Shown one piece after another: positions 33,979 to 42,535 of a stretch of DNA of 64,000 nt. A model generated the notes under the pieces. It was not told the origin of the DNA. It saw only the letters and a list, made by a program, of their open reading frames with translations, and did no database searches. Each line of letters starts with the position of its first letter. Positions within the stretch are counted from its first letter, which is position 1. Origin of the DNA: Bacillus thermotolerans. Lineage in GTDB: Bacteria; Bacillota; Bacilli; Bacillales; Domibacillaceae. The translations under genes and the position numbers were made by a program. The DNA is taken from contig NZ_JWJE02000013.1 in the NCBI RefSeq assembly GCF_000812025.2, forward strand, positions 1 through 64,000, read 5' to 3'.

Positions 33979-34915
33979 ATACTCCTCCTCCTATCCAAAG
34001 CACCCCTAAAAATAATAGAGTCGTTCGTTCCATAATACGATTCGCCAGCAAAATATCGTCTGCTGTTTTTTCCTTTAAAGGTTCTCCCATTTCCGCTCGA
34101 TATGACCGCTTCCCTTTATATGTATTTACACCACCAAGCTGTATACCCAAAAGAAAGGCGACAGCTGCCTCACACCAGCCGCTGTTCGGGCTTGGATGAT
34201 TCCTTGCATCACGGCGGATAAGCTGCCAGGTCTTCTTCTTTGAGCGCTGGGCGCCCGGAAAGGACCATATCATTAAAAACCCCGTCAGACGGGCAGGGAA
34301 CCAATTCGCCAGGTCATCCAGCCGGGCGGAGAACCAGCCAAACGCTTCATATCTTTCATTCCGATAGCCAACCATAGAATCGCACGTGTTAATGGCACGA
34401 TATATCATAGCCCCTGGGGCACCGCCAATAAGTGCCCAAAATAAAGGAGCTGTCACCCCATCACTGGTGTTCTCCGCTACTGTCTCAATAGCTCCTCTCG
34501 TAATCTCGCCTTCATTCAGCTGATCAGTGTCCCGGCCTACAATGTAAGAAAGTCTCTTTCGCGCGTTTGGCAGATCTCCTTGCTTTAAGGGCTCATACAC
34601 ACTCATCCCAGCCTCTTTCAAACTGCGGCAAGCAATGGCAGACGCAATAAGGAGAGCTTCTACTGCCACTCCTGCTGCAAGATGCAGGCGATATGAAAAA
34701 TAAACGACCAAGAGAGTGACAGACCCGGTTACTAAGAGAACAACAAGAAGCATCACTAGGCCCTTTCCCCTCCTATATGCTCCTTTGTTTAAATGCTTCT
34801 CCAAAAAGGCAATAAGCGAGCCAAGCCAGCGAACAGGATGAGGCCAATGGGGGGGATCACCAATTAACCGGTCAATGAACAGGGCAGCTGTTGCGGCCAG
34901 CAAATGGGCAATCAT
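33935..34915 (-). CDS. cbiB: Adenosylcobinamide-phosphate synthase
   Basis: A 326-residue membrane enzyme coupling adenosylcobyric acid with aminopropanol (phosphate). Motifs are DRLIGDPPHWPHPVRWLG, ETVAENTSDGVTAPLFW and HPSPNSGWCEAA, typical of CbiB/CobD. The start overlaps the preceding stop by 1 base (TAATG). With CbiZ upstream, cobyric acid released from foreign corrinoids would be rebuilt here. Confidence 0.93.
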   Translation of the reverse strand: MIAHLLAATAALFIDRLIGDPPHWPHPVRWLGSLIAFLEKHLNKGAYRRGKGLVMLLVVLLVTGSVTLLVVYFSYRLHLAAGVAVEALLIASAIACRSLKEAGMSVYEPLKQGDLPNARKRLSYIVGRDTDQLNEGEITRGAIETVAENTSDGVTAPLFWALIGGAPGAMIYRAINTCDSMVGYRNERYEAFGWFSARLDDLANWFPARLTGFLMIWSFPGAQRSKKKTWQLIRRDARNHPSPNSGWCEAAVAFLLGIQLGGVNTYKGKRSYRAEMGEPLKEKTADDILLANRIMERTTLLFLGVLWIGGGVYALARSWIESGSFI

Positions 34916-36381
34916 TAGCTCCCTCTCCTGCTATTGCTCGATAATGCACGGATCATACAGTTATACACTGCCTGTCCCACTGCTTGTCCGAGGGGGGAAA
35001 TCGATCCCGCAAATTCCTGCTTTTTTCCGCGCTGTGTAGCAGCAATTAATATGCTGTCAGTAGACGTGCCAGTTGCCTGCGAGCCTGTCAGAGGGTCATG
35101 CACTCCCTGGTCGACCAATGCTTTCACCTTTGCTTCAGTGGCTGTCATGACAGCCTGAACGAACGCTTCCTCTGACAAATGCCCGTTAGCGAACACCCAA
35201 ATATTGATCGTACCAGGTAAAAACAAGCGGTCATGCTCAGCTGAACGGGAAATATCGACGGCGTTTCCAACACCTGCGGTCACGACAGTAAAGACAGACA
35301 CCCCTTCCACTTCCATAAATTGATAAGCAGCTGTGTGAAGGTGTACGGCCGTCATCATTCCAACCGTTTCATTTACATCAAAACTTCTCTCTTTGAGGAA
35401 ATTTCTCATATCCTCCTTGTATGCAGGATGAGAATAGTTTTTGTCTACATGTCGGTTTACAAAGCTTCGGTGCCAGCCCCAGCCCGCACCAATCACACCG
35501 GCTGAGAGGGTTTTTAGGACAATGGGTGATTCAAGGGCGATAAATTCATCGTTTTGGCTCATAAATGTGTGATCAATCGTCACATCAGCCTCTTCCTCTG
35601 CTGTTCTTTCCGGCAGGATACTCATCTGCGGCTTCGGCACCTCAGGGTGGGGCTGCTTATGAATCTCTGTTTTGTATACTTCATGAATGGATTTCTCCTT
35701 TAACACCTCACTCGGAAGGCCAAGTGAACGCAACTCTCCCCCCTCCATCAACAGCAGCCTTTCGCAATAAAGAGAAGCTAAATTCAAATCATGAAAAATC
35801 GATACAACTGTTAGATCAAGCTCTGTCGTCATCCGCTTTAAAAGATCAAGCAGATCCTTTTGAAAGGATAAGTCAAGATGGTTCGTCGGCTCGTCTAATA
35901 GAAGGATTTCCGGCTCCTGTGCAAGTGCCTGAGCCAAGAAAACACGCTGACGCTCCCCGCCCGATAATGCATCAAGTGTAACGTCAGCAAAACGATCCGT
36001 TCCCGTCTGCCTCATCGCTTTCATGACCGCTTGTTCATCCTCTTCTTTCCATATGGGCAGAAAGCCGCTCTGATGGGCATAGCGCCCCAAAGAAACGGTT
36101 TCTTTCACCGTGTAGGCAAAGGATTGAGAAGAAATTTGCGGAAGCACCGCCACCCGCTTCGCTAATTCCTTCGGCTTATAATCTCTCAGTTGCTTATCTT
36201 TGATGAATAAACTTCCTTCTGTGATCGGTACGACTCCGCTTATCATCTTTAGCAGTGTCGTTTTGCCGCTGCCGTTTGGTCCTAATATGCCAAACAGCTC
36301 GCCCTTTTTGACCGAAAAAGAAAGACCCCGGACTACATCTGTATGACCGTATCCGCCGGTTAAATGTTCTGCTTGAATCAT
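34915..36381 (-). CDS. btuD: BtuD-CbiZ fusion: cobalamin ABC ATPase and adenosylcobinamide amidohydrolase
   Basis: 488 residues in two parts. Residues 1 to about 255 are an ABC ATPase: Walker A GPNGSGKTT at 34, signature LSGGERQRV, Walker B ILLLDEPTNHLD. Residues about 285-480 are a CbiZ domain with GVIGAGWGWHRSFVNRHV and PLTGSQATGTSTDS, which cleaves the aminopropanol side chain of (adenosyl)cobinamide to cobyric acid. The join at 250-285 is a Pro/Glu-rich linker. ATG 36381 overlaps the btuC stop (ATGA). Fusion suggests corrinoids are hydrolysed as they enter; similar fusions are known in some Bacillaceae, from memory. Confidence 0.93.
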   Translation of the reverse strand: MIQAEHLTGGYGHTDVVRGLSFSVKKGELFGILGPNGSGKTTLLKMISGVVPITEGSLFIKDKQLRDYKPKELAKRVAVLPQISSQSFAYTVKETVSLGRYAHQSGFLPIWKEEDEQAVMKAMRQTGTDRFADVTLDALSGGERQRVFLAQALAQEPEILLLDEPTNHLDLSFQKDLLDLLKRMTTELDLTVVSIFHDLNLASLYCERLLLMEGGELRSLGLPSEVLKEKSIHEVYKTEIHKQPHPEVPKPQMSILPERTAEEEADVTIDHTFMSQNDEFIALESPIVLKTLSAGVIGAGWGWHRSFVNRHVDKNYSHPAYKEDMRNFLKERSFDVNETVGMMTAVHLHTAAYQFMEVEGVSVFTVVTAGVGNAVDISRSAEHDRLFLPGTINIWVFANGHLSEEAFVQAVMTATEAKVKALVDQGVHDPLTGSQATGTSTDSILIAATQRGKKQEFAGSISPLGQAVGQAVYNCMIRALSSNSRRGS

Positions 36382-37436
36382 GTCGTTCTTCCTTTCCATC
36401 GTTTCCGCAATAGAATAACAGCAAATACTGGGGCACCGATAATCGAGGTAATGACGCCAATTGGCAGCTCTGCCGGTGAGATAATCGTCCTTGACACAAG
36501 GTCAGCTAATATTAAAAAGCCAGCCCCTGCCAAAGCCGATAAAGGCAGCAAGTGCCGGTGGTCTGGTCCCCACAGCAGTCGAATGAAGTGAGGGATGACA
36601 AGACCAACAAAGCCAATTGTGCCTGATACGGCTACAGCTGCTCCCGTCAGCATGGAGCCTGTAATTAAAATGATCATTTTTTTCTGGCGAACGTTTACCC
36701 CGAGATGCTGGGCTTTTTCTTCACCAAAGGACATGGCATTCAGTTCGGCAGCTTGAACAATTAACACGAAAGTTCCAACCAAGAAAAACGGGAAGATTAG
36801 CTGAATATAATCCCAGCCTCTCATGGACACGCTGCCAAGCAGCCAGCCGATAATTTGCCTCAGTTCCTCTCCGGTCAGCGCAATCATTAAAGAGATGACG
36901 GATCCTAAAAATGAGCTAAAAATAATTCCAGTCAAAATAATCGTCTCCACCTTCATAGAGCGGTCGATGAGCCGTGTAAAAATAACAACAATAAAGATGG
37001 TGACAATAGCAGCTGCGATACTGACAATCGGAAGGGTAAATCCCCCGAAGAAAGGCAAATAAATATTAAAAAACAGCACCATTACAGCCCCAACAGATGC
37101 ACCGGAGGAGACTCCTAATGTATAGGGATCGGCGAGCGGGTTGCGCAGCAGCCCCTGAAAGGCTGCTCCCGCTACCGCCAGAGAGGCTCCGACCAGCCCT
37201 GCTAATAACACACGCGGAAAGCGGATCTTCCAAACGATGTTATCAAAGGACGGGTCAATGCCTTGCAGTGCTGTACCAAACAAATGATGAGATAACAGCA
37301 CGGCAATATCCTTAAAAGGAATATAAATAGTACCTATTGATATTCCTGTGAAAACAGCAAGCATTAAAAATACAGCCACTACTACATAAGCTGAAAATTT
37401 ATTCCGCAAAAACATCTGGATAGATGGCTTCAGCAA
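36378..37436 (-). CDS. btuC: Cobalamin/iron-siderophore-type ABC permease BtuC
   Basis: A 352-residue FecCD-family permease with about ten helices. GAAFQGLLRNPLADPYTLGVSSGASVGA and the ATPase-coupling segment GTIGFVGLVIPHFIRLLWGPDHR are typical. Two starts are possible: TTG 37436 (AAGGAG 9 bases upstream, inside btuF) and ATG 37415 (no clear RBS); the first is kept. Substrate is assigned from the riboswitch and operon; the family alone cannot tell corrinoid from siderophore transport. Confidence 0.92.
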   Translation of the reverse strand: MLKPSIQMFLRNKFSAYVVVAVFLMLAVFTGISIGTIYIPFKDIAVLLSHHLFGTALQGIDPSFDNIVWKIRFPRVLLAGLVGASLAVAGAAFQGLLRNPLADPYTLGVSSGASVGAVMVLFFNIYLPFFGGFTLPIVSIAAAIVTIFIVVIFTRLIDRSMKVETIILTGIIFSSFLGSVISLMIALTGEELRQIIGWLLGSVSMRGWDYIQLIFPFFLVGTFVLIVQAAELNAMSFGEEKAQHLGVNVRQKKMIILITGSMLTGAAVAVSGTIGFVGLVIPHFIRLLWGPDHRHLLPLSALAGAGFLILADLVSRTIISPAELPIGVITSIIGAPVFAVILLRKRWKGRTT

Positions 37437-38373
37437 GTTCTTCTACTCCTTCAACAAGACGCGGGCCTGTCCGGTTGACAAGGTCCGAATGCACCTCGTG
37501 GACATCTTTATTTTGGACGGCTGTGATTGTTTCCCAGCCTTCACGGTTAAGAACTCCCTCAACCGGCTGTTCTGTATAGTGACCATGTGTAGTAATAATG
37601 ACATCCGGGTTCATTTGAATGATTGCTTCCTCATTCATTGGCACCCATCCTTCTTCACTTGCTGCAACATTTTCAGCCTGGACGATGTCGAGCATTTCCT
37701 GCATGAAGGTGTTACTGCCTGATGTATAAATTTCAGGAGCTGGCGATACTTCTATAAACACGCTCTTCTTCTCTTCTTCTTTGATTGCTTGTGCCTTCTC
37801 CTCTACTTCCGCCAGGTCTGTCTGCATTTCCTTAACGGTTTCATCGGCTTCCTCTTCCTGTCCTGTTGCCTGACCAATCATTTCGATAGAATCATATACC
37901 TCTTCGAAATTCTTTGCGTCGTTAACGACCAGCACATCAATTCCAGATTGCTCCAATTGCTCAAATCCATCCTTGGATGTGTGAGCGGTTGAGCCGTGTG
38001 CTAGAACGAGATCGGCATCCAGACTAATAATTTTTTCAACATTATATTCCATACCGCCGACTTTCTCCTTCGAAAGCACGTCTTCAGGATAGTTATCATT
38101 ATCGGTTACACCGACAATCTTCTCTCCTAACTCTAGTTCATAAGCAATCTCTGTATTGCTCGGAATTAAGGAAACAATTCTCTCCGGCTCCTTCTCAATC
38201 ACTACTTCTTTCCCCCTGGCATCTTTAATGGTGACTGGAAACGCAGCTGCCCCTTGATTTTCCCCTGAGGAATTCGCATTATTCTCCTGCTCTGGCGCCG
38301 CTTCCTCAGCTCCACACCCAGCCAGCAGTCCTGCCGCTAACCCTAGTGATAATACATACCGTGATACTTTCAT
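37399..38373 (-). CDS. btuF: Cobalamin-binding lipoprotein BtuF
   Basis: A 324-residue periplasmic-type binding protein held to the membrane as a lipoprotein (signal peptide with lipobox LLAGC, Cys20). The two lobes are joined by a long helix (residues about 170-205), as in class III binding proteins. FPVTIKDARGKEVVI and RIVSLIPSNTEIAYELE start the mature part. It is the first gene after the cobalamin riboswitch and feeds BtuC/BtuD. Confidence 0.92.
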   Translation of the reverse strand: MKVSRYVLSLGLAAGLLAGCGAEEAAPEQENNANSSGENQGAAAFPVTIKDARGKEVVIEKEPERIVSLIPSNTEIAYELELGEKIVGVTDNDNYPEDVLSKEKVGGMEYNVEKIISLDADLVLAHGSTAHTSKDGFEQLEQSGIDVLVVNDAKNFEEVYDSIEMIGQATGQEEEADETVKEMQTDLAEVEEKAQAIKEEEKKSVFIEVSPAPEIYTSGSNTFMQEMLDIVQAENVAASEEGWVPMNEEAIIQMNPDVIITTHGHYTEQPVEGVLNREGWETITAVQNKDVHEVHSDLVNRTGPRLVEGVEELAEAIYPDVFAE

Positions 38374-38400
38374 AGCCTTCTTCTCCTTCTTAAATAAAAT

Positions 38401-38431
38401 AAAAAAACACCTCTACGTCACGGAGAGATGT
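38401..38431 (-). terminator. Riboswitch-controlled terminator upstream of btuF
   Basis: On the minus strand ACATCTCT / AGAGGTGT with a 9-nt loop and T7, between the B12 aptamer and btuF. It is the likely OFF switch when cobalamin binds. Confidence 0.75.
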
Positions 38432-38514
38432 CATGCGAAGAGCCGATAGTCCTAAGAAACAGGCCTTCTAGCACTTTCACACCTTCCCATATCCACGTAG
38501 GTTCACCGGTGATA

Positions 38515-38636
38515 CGAATCAGGCAGGTTTTCTGGCTTATGAAACACAAGAGGTTTCACTTACAGTGGCGGGACCGCGCTGGACTTTCACCAGCTTGCCC
38601 TTTTAAAAGCTTGACGCAGCTTTACCTGACTCCTAT
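38515..38636 (-). promoter_or_regulatory. Cobalamin riboswitch aptamer
   Basis: Read on the minus strand, the hallmarks occur in order: GGTGAAAGTCCAG, the B12 box GCCACTG (38563-38569 on the plus strand), GAAACCTC/GTTTC, then AAGCCAGAAAACCTGCC. It precedes the corrinoid operon. A minus-strand TATAAT at 38660-38665 marks a likely promoter upstream. Confidence 0.93.
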
Positions 38637-38807
38637 TATGTAGTTTTCCGCTAAGTGTTATTATACATCAAATGAACAACCCTTACAGTGTTTTTTGCTA
38701 ACCTTCAGTCTATTTAAACACCAATTCCCATCTTTAGGTTTTAAACGAACAAAACGTGGAATAAGTATATAATAAGTATTATATTTTATGCGGAAGGAGG
38801 CGGGCTT

Positions 38808-38981
38808 ATGGACGCACTAACAGTGATTGGCTTGGCTGTTTTATTACTTTTTGTCGGACTCATCATGGTTTATTTTTTACGCCAAGCATTCGACTCAACT
38901 GATGCGAGCCGAATTGATCAATTGCCACAAGACCATGATTCTTTTGAAGAAAATTCTTCGCAGCATGATCGAAGGGCTTAG
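38808..38981 (+). CDS. Single-pass membrane protein, 57 residues
   Basis: MDALTVIGLAVLLLFVGLIM begins one hydrophobic helix (residues about 4-24), followed by an Arg and an acidic tail rich in D, E and S. A very strong RBS (GGAAGGAGG, 8 bases) and a perfect terminator at 38991-39018 support expression. Upstream, GTTTTA-N14-GGAATA loosely resembles a sigma-B promoter. No family was recognised. Confidence 0.7.
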   Translation: MDALTVIGLAVLLLFVGLIMVYFLRQAFDSTDASRIDQLPQDHDSFEENSSQHDRRA

Positions 38982-38990
38982 TAAATTACT

Positions 38991-39018
38991 AAAAAACCCG
39001 CCTTTTGGCGGGTTTTTT
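38991..39018 (+). terminator. Terminator of the 57-residue protein gene
   Basis: AAAAAACCCGCC / GGCGGGTTTTTT with a 4-nt loop; may serve both strands. Confidence 0.8.
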
Positions 39019-39063
39019 CAGATTATTCCGTTTTCTGCACTTATCATTCACCGAAAAAGACAG

Positions 39064-39555
39064 TTATTTATGTAATGGTTTAGCGGAAAGAACGACGCCG
39101 TCCTCATCAGCATATACATAATGGCCGGGCTGCCAGCGGACTTCTCCAAATTGCAGAGTAATGTCTCGTTCGCCTTGGCCCTTTTTAATGCTTTTTAACG
39201 GATTGCTCCCTAAAGCCAATATGCCTACCTTTTGCTTAGCCAGCTCAGCGGTGTCTCGTACGCAACCATTAATAATAATGCCGGCTAGTTTCCGTTGCTG
39301 TGCGATATCCCCTAAACGGTCTCCGAGTAAGGCACACCTCTTTGAACCTCCCCCGTCCACTACTAGGACGCTTCCCTCGGGAATAGTTTGCAAGGCTTCT
39401 TTTACAAGCACATTGTCTTCAAATACTTTGACAGTTGAAATTGGCCCAAAGAAACCTTTTTTGCCTCCGTAAGATTTCAAATCCAGATAACATACCTCCA
39501 GCTCACTCGCGTGCTCATCACATAAATCGGCTGTTTTTACTTCTGTTTCCACCAT
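39064..39555 (-). CDS. RraA-family protein (putative 4-hydroxy-4-methyl-2-oxoglutarate aldolase)
   Basis: A 163-residue RraA fold: [22 protein letters not shown] and [14 protein letters not shown] are the signatures, the latter holding the Arg/Asp of the aldolase site. In E. coli RraA inhibits RNase E; Bacillus has no RNase E of that type, so an aldolase or decarboxylase role is more likely. ATG with GGGGGAAAG upstream. Stands alone. Confidence 0.85.
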   Translation of the reverse strand: MVETEVKTADLCDEHASELEVCYLDLKSYGGKKGFFGPISTVKVFEDNVLVKEALQTIPEGSVLVVDGGGSKRCALLGDRLGDIAQQRKLAGIIINGCVRDTAELAKQKVGILALGSNPLKSIKKGQGERDITLQFGEVRWQPGHYVYADEDGVVLSAKPLHK

Positions 39556-39649
39556 GAACTTTCCCCCTTTTTCTTCCTTATATGTACATATGTACGCTTA
39601 CTTCATTCGACAAACCTGGCTCATTTTCCTTCCATTCAACTTTTTTCAT

Positions 39650-39674
39650 GTTTTCAATATTAGGCAGGGGGTAC
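39650..39674 (+). promoter_or_regulatory. Sigma-B-type promoter
   Basis: GTTTTC, 13 bases, GGGTAC, 41 bases before the start of the stress gene at 39715. Confidence 0.65.
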
Positions 39675-39714
39675 TTATACAGTGATGACACGGAAGATGA
39701 ATGGGGGAGGAAAA

Positions 39715-40254
39715 ATGCCCGACAAACAAGTCATTGGATTGTGTAAAAGTGATATTGATGCGATTCGGCGAATTGAGGATTTGCAGGCAAAAGGGTATGA
39801 TGCCAATCAATTGTATGCGATAACGAAGGATGAAGACTTTCATCTAAGACTTCAAAACAACACAAAAGCAGAAGTCACTTCTGCTGGCCCTTCAATCGTA
39901 GAAAAGGTCAAATCCATCTTTACAAAGGATCAGCCGATCAAGGAATATTTGCTGGAATTCGGTCTATCTGAAGGTGATGCAGAAGCTTACTATAAGGATA
40001 TTGACAACGAGCTCATCTTACTTGTAATGGACCAGTCGAAAGAAGCTCGGCAGGAAACAGCAGCAGACCAGGAACGTGCGAGACCTAATAGTGGTCAAGC
40101 AGGAAATGCTCATTCCGCTTCTCCTCTTCCAACGAGAGAAGAGGCGGAAAGGCGACAGCGGCTGCAGGAAAACAGCAAAATAACAGAACCGTCAGTAACA
40201 GATGATGCTGTCATCCCCCCGAATCAGCAACCGTATCACCGAGATTTCTTTTAA
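39715..40254 (+). CDS. YflT-domain general stress protein
   Basis: 179 residues. The N-terminal YflT (heat-induced stress protein) domain of about 105 residues (VIGLCKSDIDAIRRIEDLQAKGY, then FGLSEGDAEAYYKDIDNELILLV) is followed by a hydrophilic, disordered Q/E/P-rich tail. ATG 39715 has GGGGGAGG upstream. Function unknown; the family belongs to the sigma-B stress response in B. subtilis. A sigma-B-type promoter lies directly upstream. Its domain is shared with the next gene and with the one at 53671. Confidence 0.82.
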   Translation: MPDKQVIGLCKSDIDAIRRIEDLQAKGYDANQLYAITKDEDFHLRLQNNTKAEVTSAGPSIVEKVKSIFTKDQPIKEYLLEFGLSEGDAEAYYKDIDNELILLVMDQSKEARQETAADQERARPNSGQAGNAHSASPLPTREEAERRQRLQENSKITEPSVTDDAVIPPNQQPYHRDFF

Positions 40255-40263
40255 GATTATAAA

Positions 40264-40288
40264 GTTTTAATTCTATCACACCGGGTAA
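40264..40288 (+). promoter_or_regulatory. Sigma-B-type promoter
   Basis: GTTTTA, 13 bases, GGGTAA, 51 bases before the start at 40340. Confidence 0.7.
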
Positions 40289-40339
40289 TAAAAAACCAGA
40301 CGCAAGTTAGAAATTCTTAATTACTAGGAGGCTATACAC

Positions 40340-41278
40340 ATGGAAAACAACAAGAAATTTATCGGAGTATTTAACAATCAGAATGAAGCCATCCGCAAGA
40401 TTGAGGAATTAAAAACTGAAGGTTATACTGATTCAGATATTTATGCTGTAACAAGAGACGAGGATAGCGTATCCCTGCTAAGAGGACGTACTGATGTAGA
40501 AGTAGATGCCGCATCAAATAATGGCTCTTGGATGGATAAGTTCATGGCATTTCTTTCCGGAGAAGACGAAGTACGCGGCGGGTTACGGAACATGGGATTA
40601 AACGACGAAGAAGCAAACCGATATTACAGCGACATCCAGGCTGGCAAAATCCTTCTTTACGTCGATAAAGATTATGAGCAGTTCTACCGTGACCGTAACT
40701 TAACGGCCGATGCTGACCCTGCCCTCGGTACAGCCGCATTTGGCATGGACCGCGAAGTAGATCAAGTAGACGGCGTACGTGCTGAAAGAGTAGACAATAC
40801 GGACCTTACTGATGAAGAACAACGCCTGCAGCTTCGCGAAGAGCGGCTAGAAGTAGACAAAGAGCGCGTACAAACAGGTGAAGTGCAAGTAGACAAAGAT
40901 GTAGTTGAAGAGCAGCGCACCGTTGATGTAAACGTAGAGCGCGATGAAGTATATGTTGAGCGTCGCCCAGTAGACGAACCAGTTGCATCTTTCGATTCTA
41001 CACCAGTGGTTGATGAGGACGATAGCATTCGCATTCCAATCACAGAGGAGCAAGTGGAAGTCTCAAAACGTCCTGTCGTTAAAGAAGAATTAATCGTAGG
41101 AAAACGTAAAGTACAGGACACTGAAACTGTACACGACACAGTGAAGCGTGAAGAGGCTCACGTGGAAGGCGTTGGCGACCTTGAAGTAGATGATGAACGC
41201 GCAACTAGCCGTGAATTCTTAAATCGCCGTACCGACGATGAATTAACGGACAGATATGATAACCACGACCGTCTATAA
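40340..41278 (+). CDS. YflT + YsnF/AvaK (DUF2382) stress protein
   Basis: 312 residues. An N-terminal YflT domain (1-110; FIGVFNNQNEAIRKIEELKTEGY) is joined to a C-terminal YsnF/AvaK domain (about 155-275) made of alternating charged and valine residues (LREERLEVDKERVQTGEV; PITEEQVEVSKRPVVKEELI). Highly acidic and soluble. YsnF is a sigma-B protein in B. subtilis, and a sigma-B-type promoter lies directly upstream. RBS AGGAGG. The two neighbouring YflT genes may act together, but each has its own promoter. Confidence 0.85.
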   Translation: MENNKKFIGVFNNQNEAIRKIEELKTEGYTDSDIYAVTRDEDSVSLLRGRTDVEVDAASNNGSWMDKFMAFLSGEDEVRGGLRNMGLNDEEANRYYSDIQAGKILLYVDKDYEQFYRDRNLTADADPALGTAAFGMDREVDQVDGVRAERVDNTDLTDEEQRLQLREERLEVDKERVQTGEVQVDKDVVEEQRTVDVNVERDEVYVERRPVDEPVASFDSTPVVDEDDSIRIPITEEQVEVSKRPVVKEELIVGKRKVQDTETVHDTVKREEAHVEGVGDLEVDDERATSREFLNRRTDDELTDRYDNHDRL

Positions 41279-41294
41279 TAATTAAATACAAGGC

Positions 41295-41327
41295 AAAAAC
41301 CGGTCTCCTGGAGGGGCCGGTTTTTTT
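41295..41327 (+). terminator. Terminator of the YsnF-type gene
   Basis: AAAAACCGG..CC / GG..CCGGTTTTT with T7. Confidence 0.8.
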
Positions 41328-41532
41328 GTTTGACAAAGGTAAATCATACGGTTTCTTCAAAACTTTTTATTATTCTTCATTTTTTTTATATTTCTCTCAA
41401 CTATTCTCTTTTTTTACCGATAATTTTATTGAACAATGAAGAAATATGGAAAAGATTGCCGAATTAGAAATCTTGTAACCTTGTTCATTGTTAGCACTTA
41501 TATTCTATGTGTAAAAGGAAGGGAATCATTTG

Positions 41533-42480
41533 ATGAAGAAAAAAGTAATGATATTCACGGCCTCTCTGCTTCTAACTATGGGAGCAGCAACTACCGCAGA
41601 TGCGGCACAGTATACTGTCCAGCCCGGAGACACCTTGTTCAGCATTGCTCAAGAGCATGGTACGTCTGTAGATACCCTAAAGAAATTAAATCATCTCTCC
41701 GGCAATACGATATATGCCAATACTACATTAACTGTTCCTGATTCAGCTAACAACATCAACTCAAAAACACCATCCACCTATACTGTAACGAGCGGTGATA
41801 CGCTATACAGCATTGCGGCCCGCTACGGCATGACCGTGCAATCTATTAAACAATTAAATGGTTTAAGCTCCGAGTCTATTTATGTAGGGCAAACCTTAAA
41901 ACTAACTGGACAAGCTTCCCCTTCAACCGGAGGGAATTCCGCTACAGTAACCGTCCAAAAAGGCGATACATTATACAGCATCGCTGCCCGTCATGGATTA
42001 AGCGTAGCAGCATTGAAGGAAATGAACGGTCTAGCAGGTAATGCTATTTCCGTTGGCCAGACGCTTACAATCAACGGACAAGTTAAGGGCATCACTTCTC
42101 CTGCACCAGGCTCTTTTTCTTCATCTAATGTAATCAATATTGCCAAGTCCTATCAAGGAGTTCCTTACGTATGGGGCGGTGCCAGCCCTTCCGGCTTTGA
42201 TTGCAGCGGATTCATTTATTATGTATTTAAACAAGCCGGTATGGAGATTAGCCGCACAAATACAGAGGGCTATTACCGTCAGTCAGTTCGTGTTTCTTCT
42301 CCTCAGGTAGGCGATCTTGTTTTCTTCAGCAACACATACAAACCAGGAATTTCCCATATGGGAATTTATGTAGGAAACAATCAGTTCATTCACGCTAGCT
42401 CGTCTGCCGGTATTACAATCAGCAGCCTAAGCAATTCATATTATAAATCCAAGTTTACTAGCTTTAACCGTCTACGTTAA
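41533..42480 (+). CDS. LysM x3 - NlpC/P60 peptidoglycan D,L-endopeptidase
   Basis: 315 residues. Signal peptide (MKKKVMIFTASLLLTMGAAT, cleavage near residue 25), then three LysM cell-wall-binding repeats (starting YTVQPGDTLFSIAQ, YTVTSGDTLYSIAA and VTVQKGDTLYSIAA). A C-terminal NlpC/P60 domain (about 205-315) has catalytic Cys in FDCSGFIYYVF and His in SHMGIYVG. It resembles LytE/LytF/CwlS, which cut the D-Glu-DAP bond during growth and separation; the number of LysM repeats varies among these. MreBH, encoded at 17.7 kb, directs LytE in B. subtilis. Confidence 0.9.
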   Translation: MKKKVMIFTASLLLTMGAATTADAAQYTVQPGDTLFSIAQEHGTSVDTLKKLNHLSGNTIYANTTLTVPDSANNINSKTPSTYTVTSGDTLYSIAARYGMTVQSIKQLNGLSSESIYVGQTLKLTGQASPSTGGNSATVTVQKGDTLYSIAARHGLSVAALKEMNGLAGNAISVGQTLTINGQVKGITSPAPGSFSSSNVINIAKSYQGVPYVWGGASPSGFDCSGFIYYVFKQAGMEISRTNTEGYYRQSVRVSSPQVGDLVFFSNTYKPGISHMGIYVGNNQFIHASSSAGITISSLSNSYYKSKFTSFNRLR

Positions 42481-42487
42481 AGCAACA

Positions 42488-42526
42488 AAAATGAGAGCGC
42501 CCCATTCGATGGGCGCTCTCATTTTT
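42488..42526. terminator. Bidirectional terminator between the endopeptidase gene and mtnE
   Basis: AAAATGAGAGCGCCC / GGGCGCTCTCATTTTT. Confidence 0.85.
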
Positions 42527-42535
42527 CATGGTAAC

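Noticed and set aside
40542-41139. Several minus-strand ORFs opposite the YsnF-type gene
   Set aside because: Ser/Thr/Arg-rich antisense shadows of the acidic repeat region.
40755-41260. Repetitive charged codons as a possible tandem repeat array
   Set aside because: They are the normal low-complexity coding pattern of the YsnF/AvaK domain, without exact repeat units.
41436-41741. 101-codon ORF overlapping the start of the endopeptidase gene
   Set aside because: Out-of-frame shadow without RBS; the LysM gene covers it.
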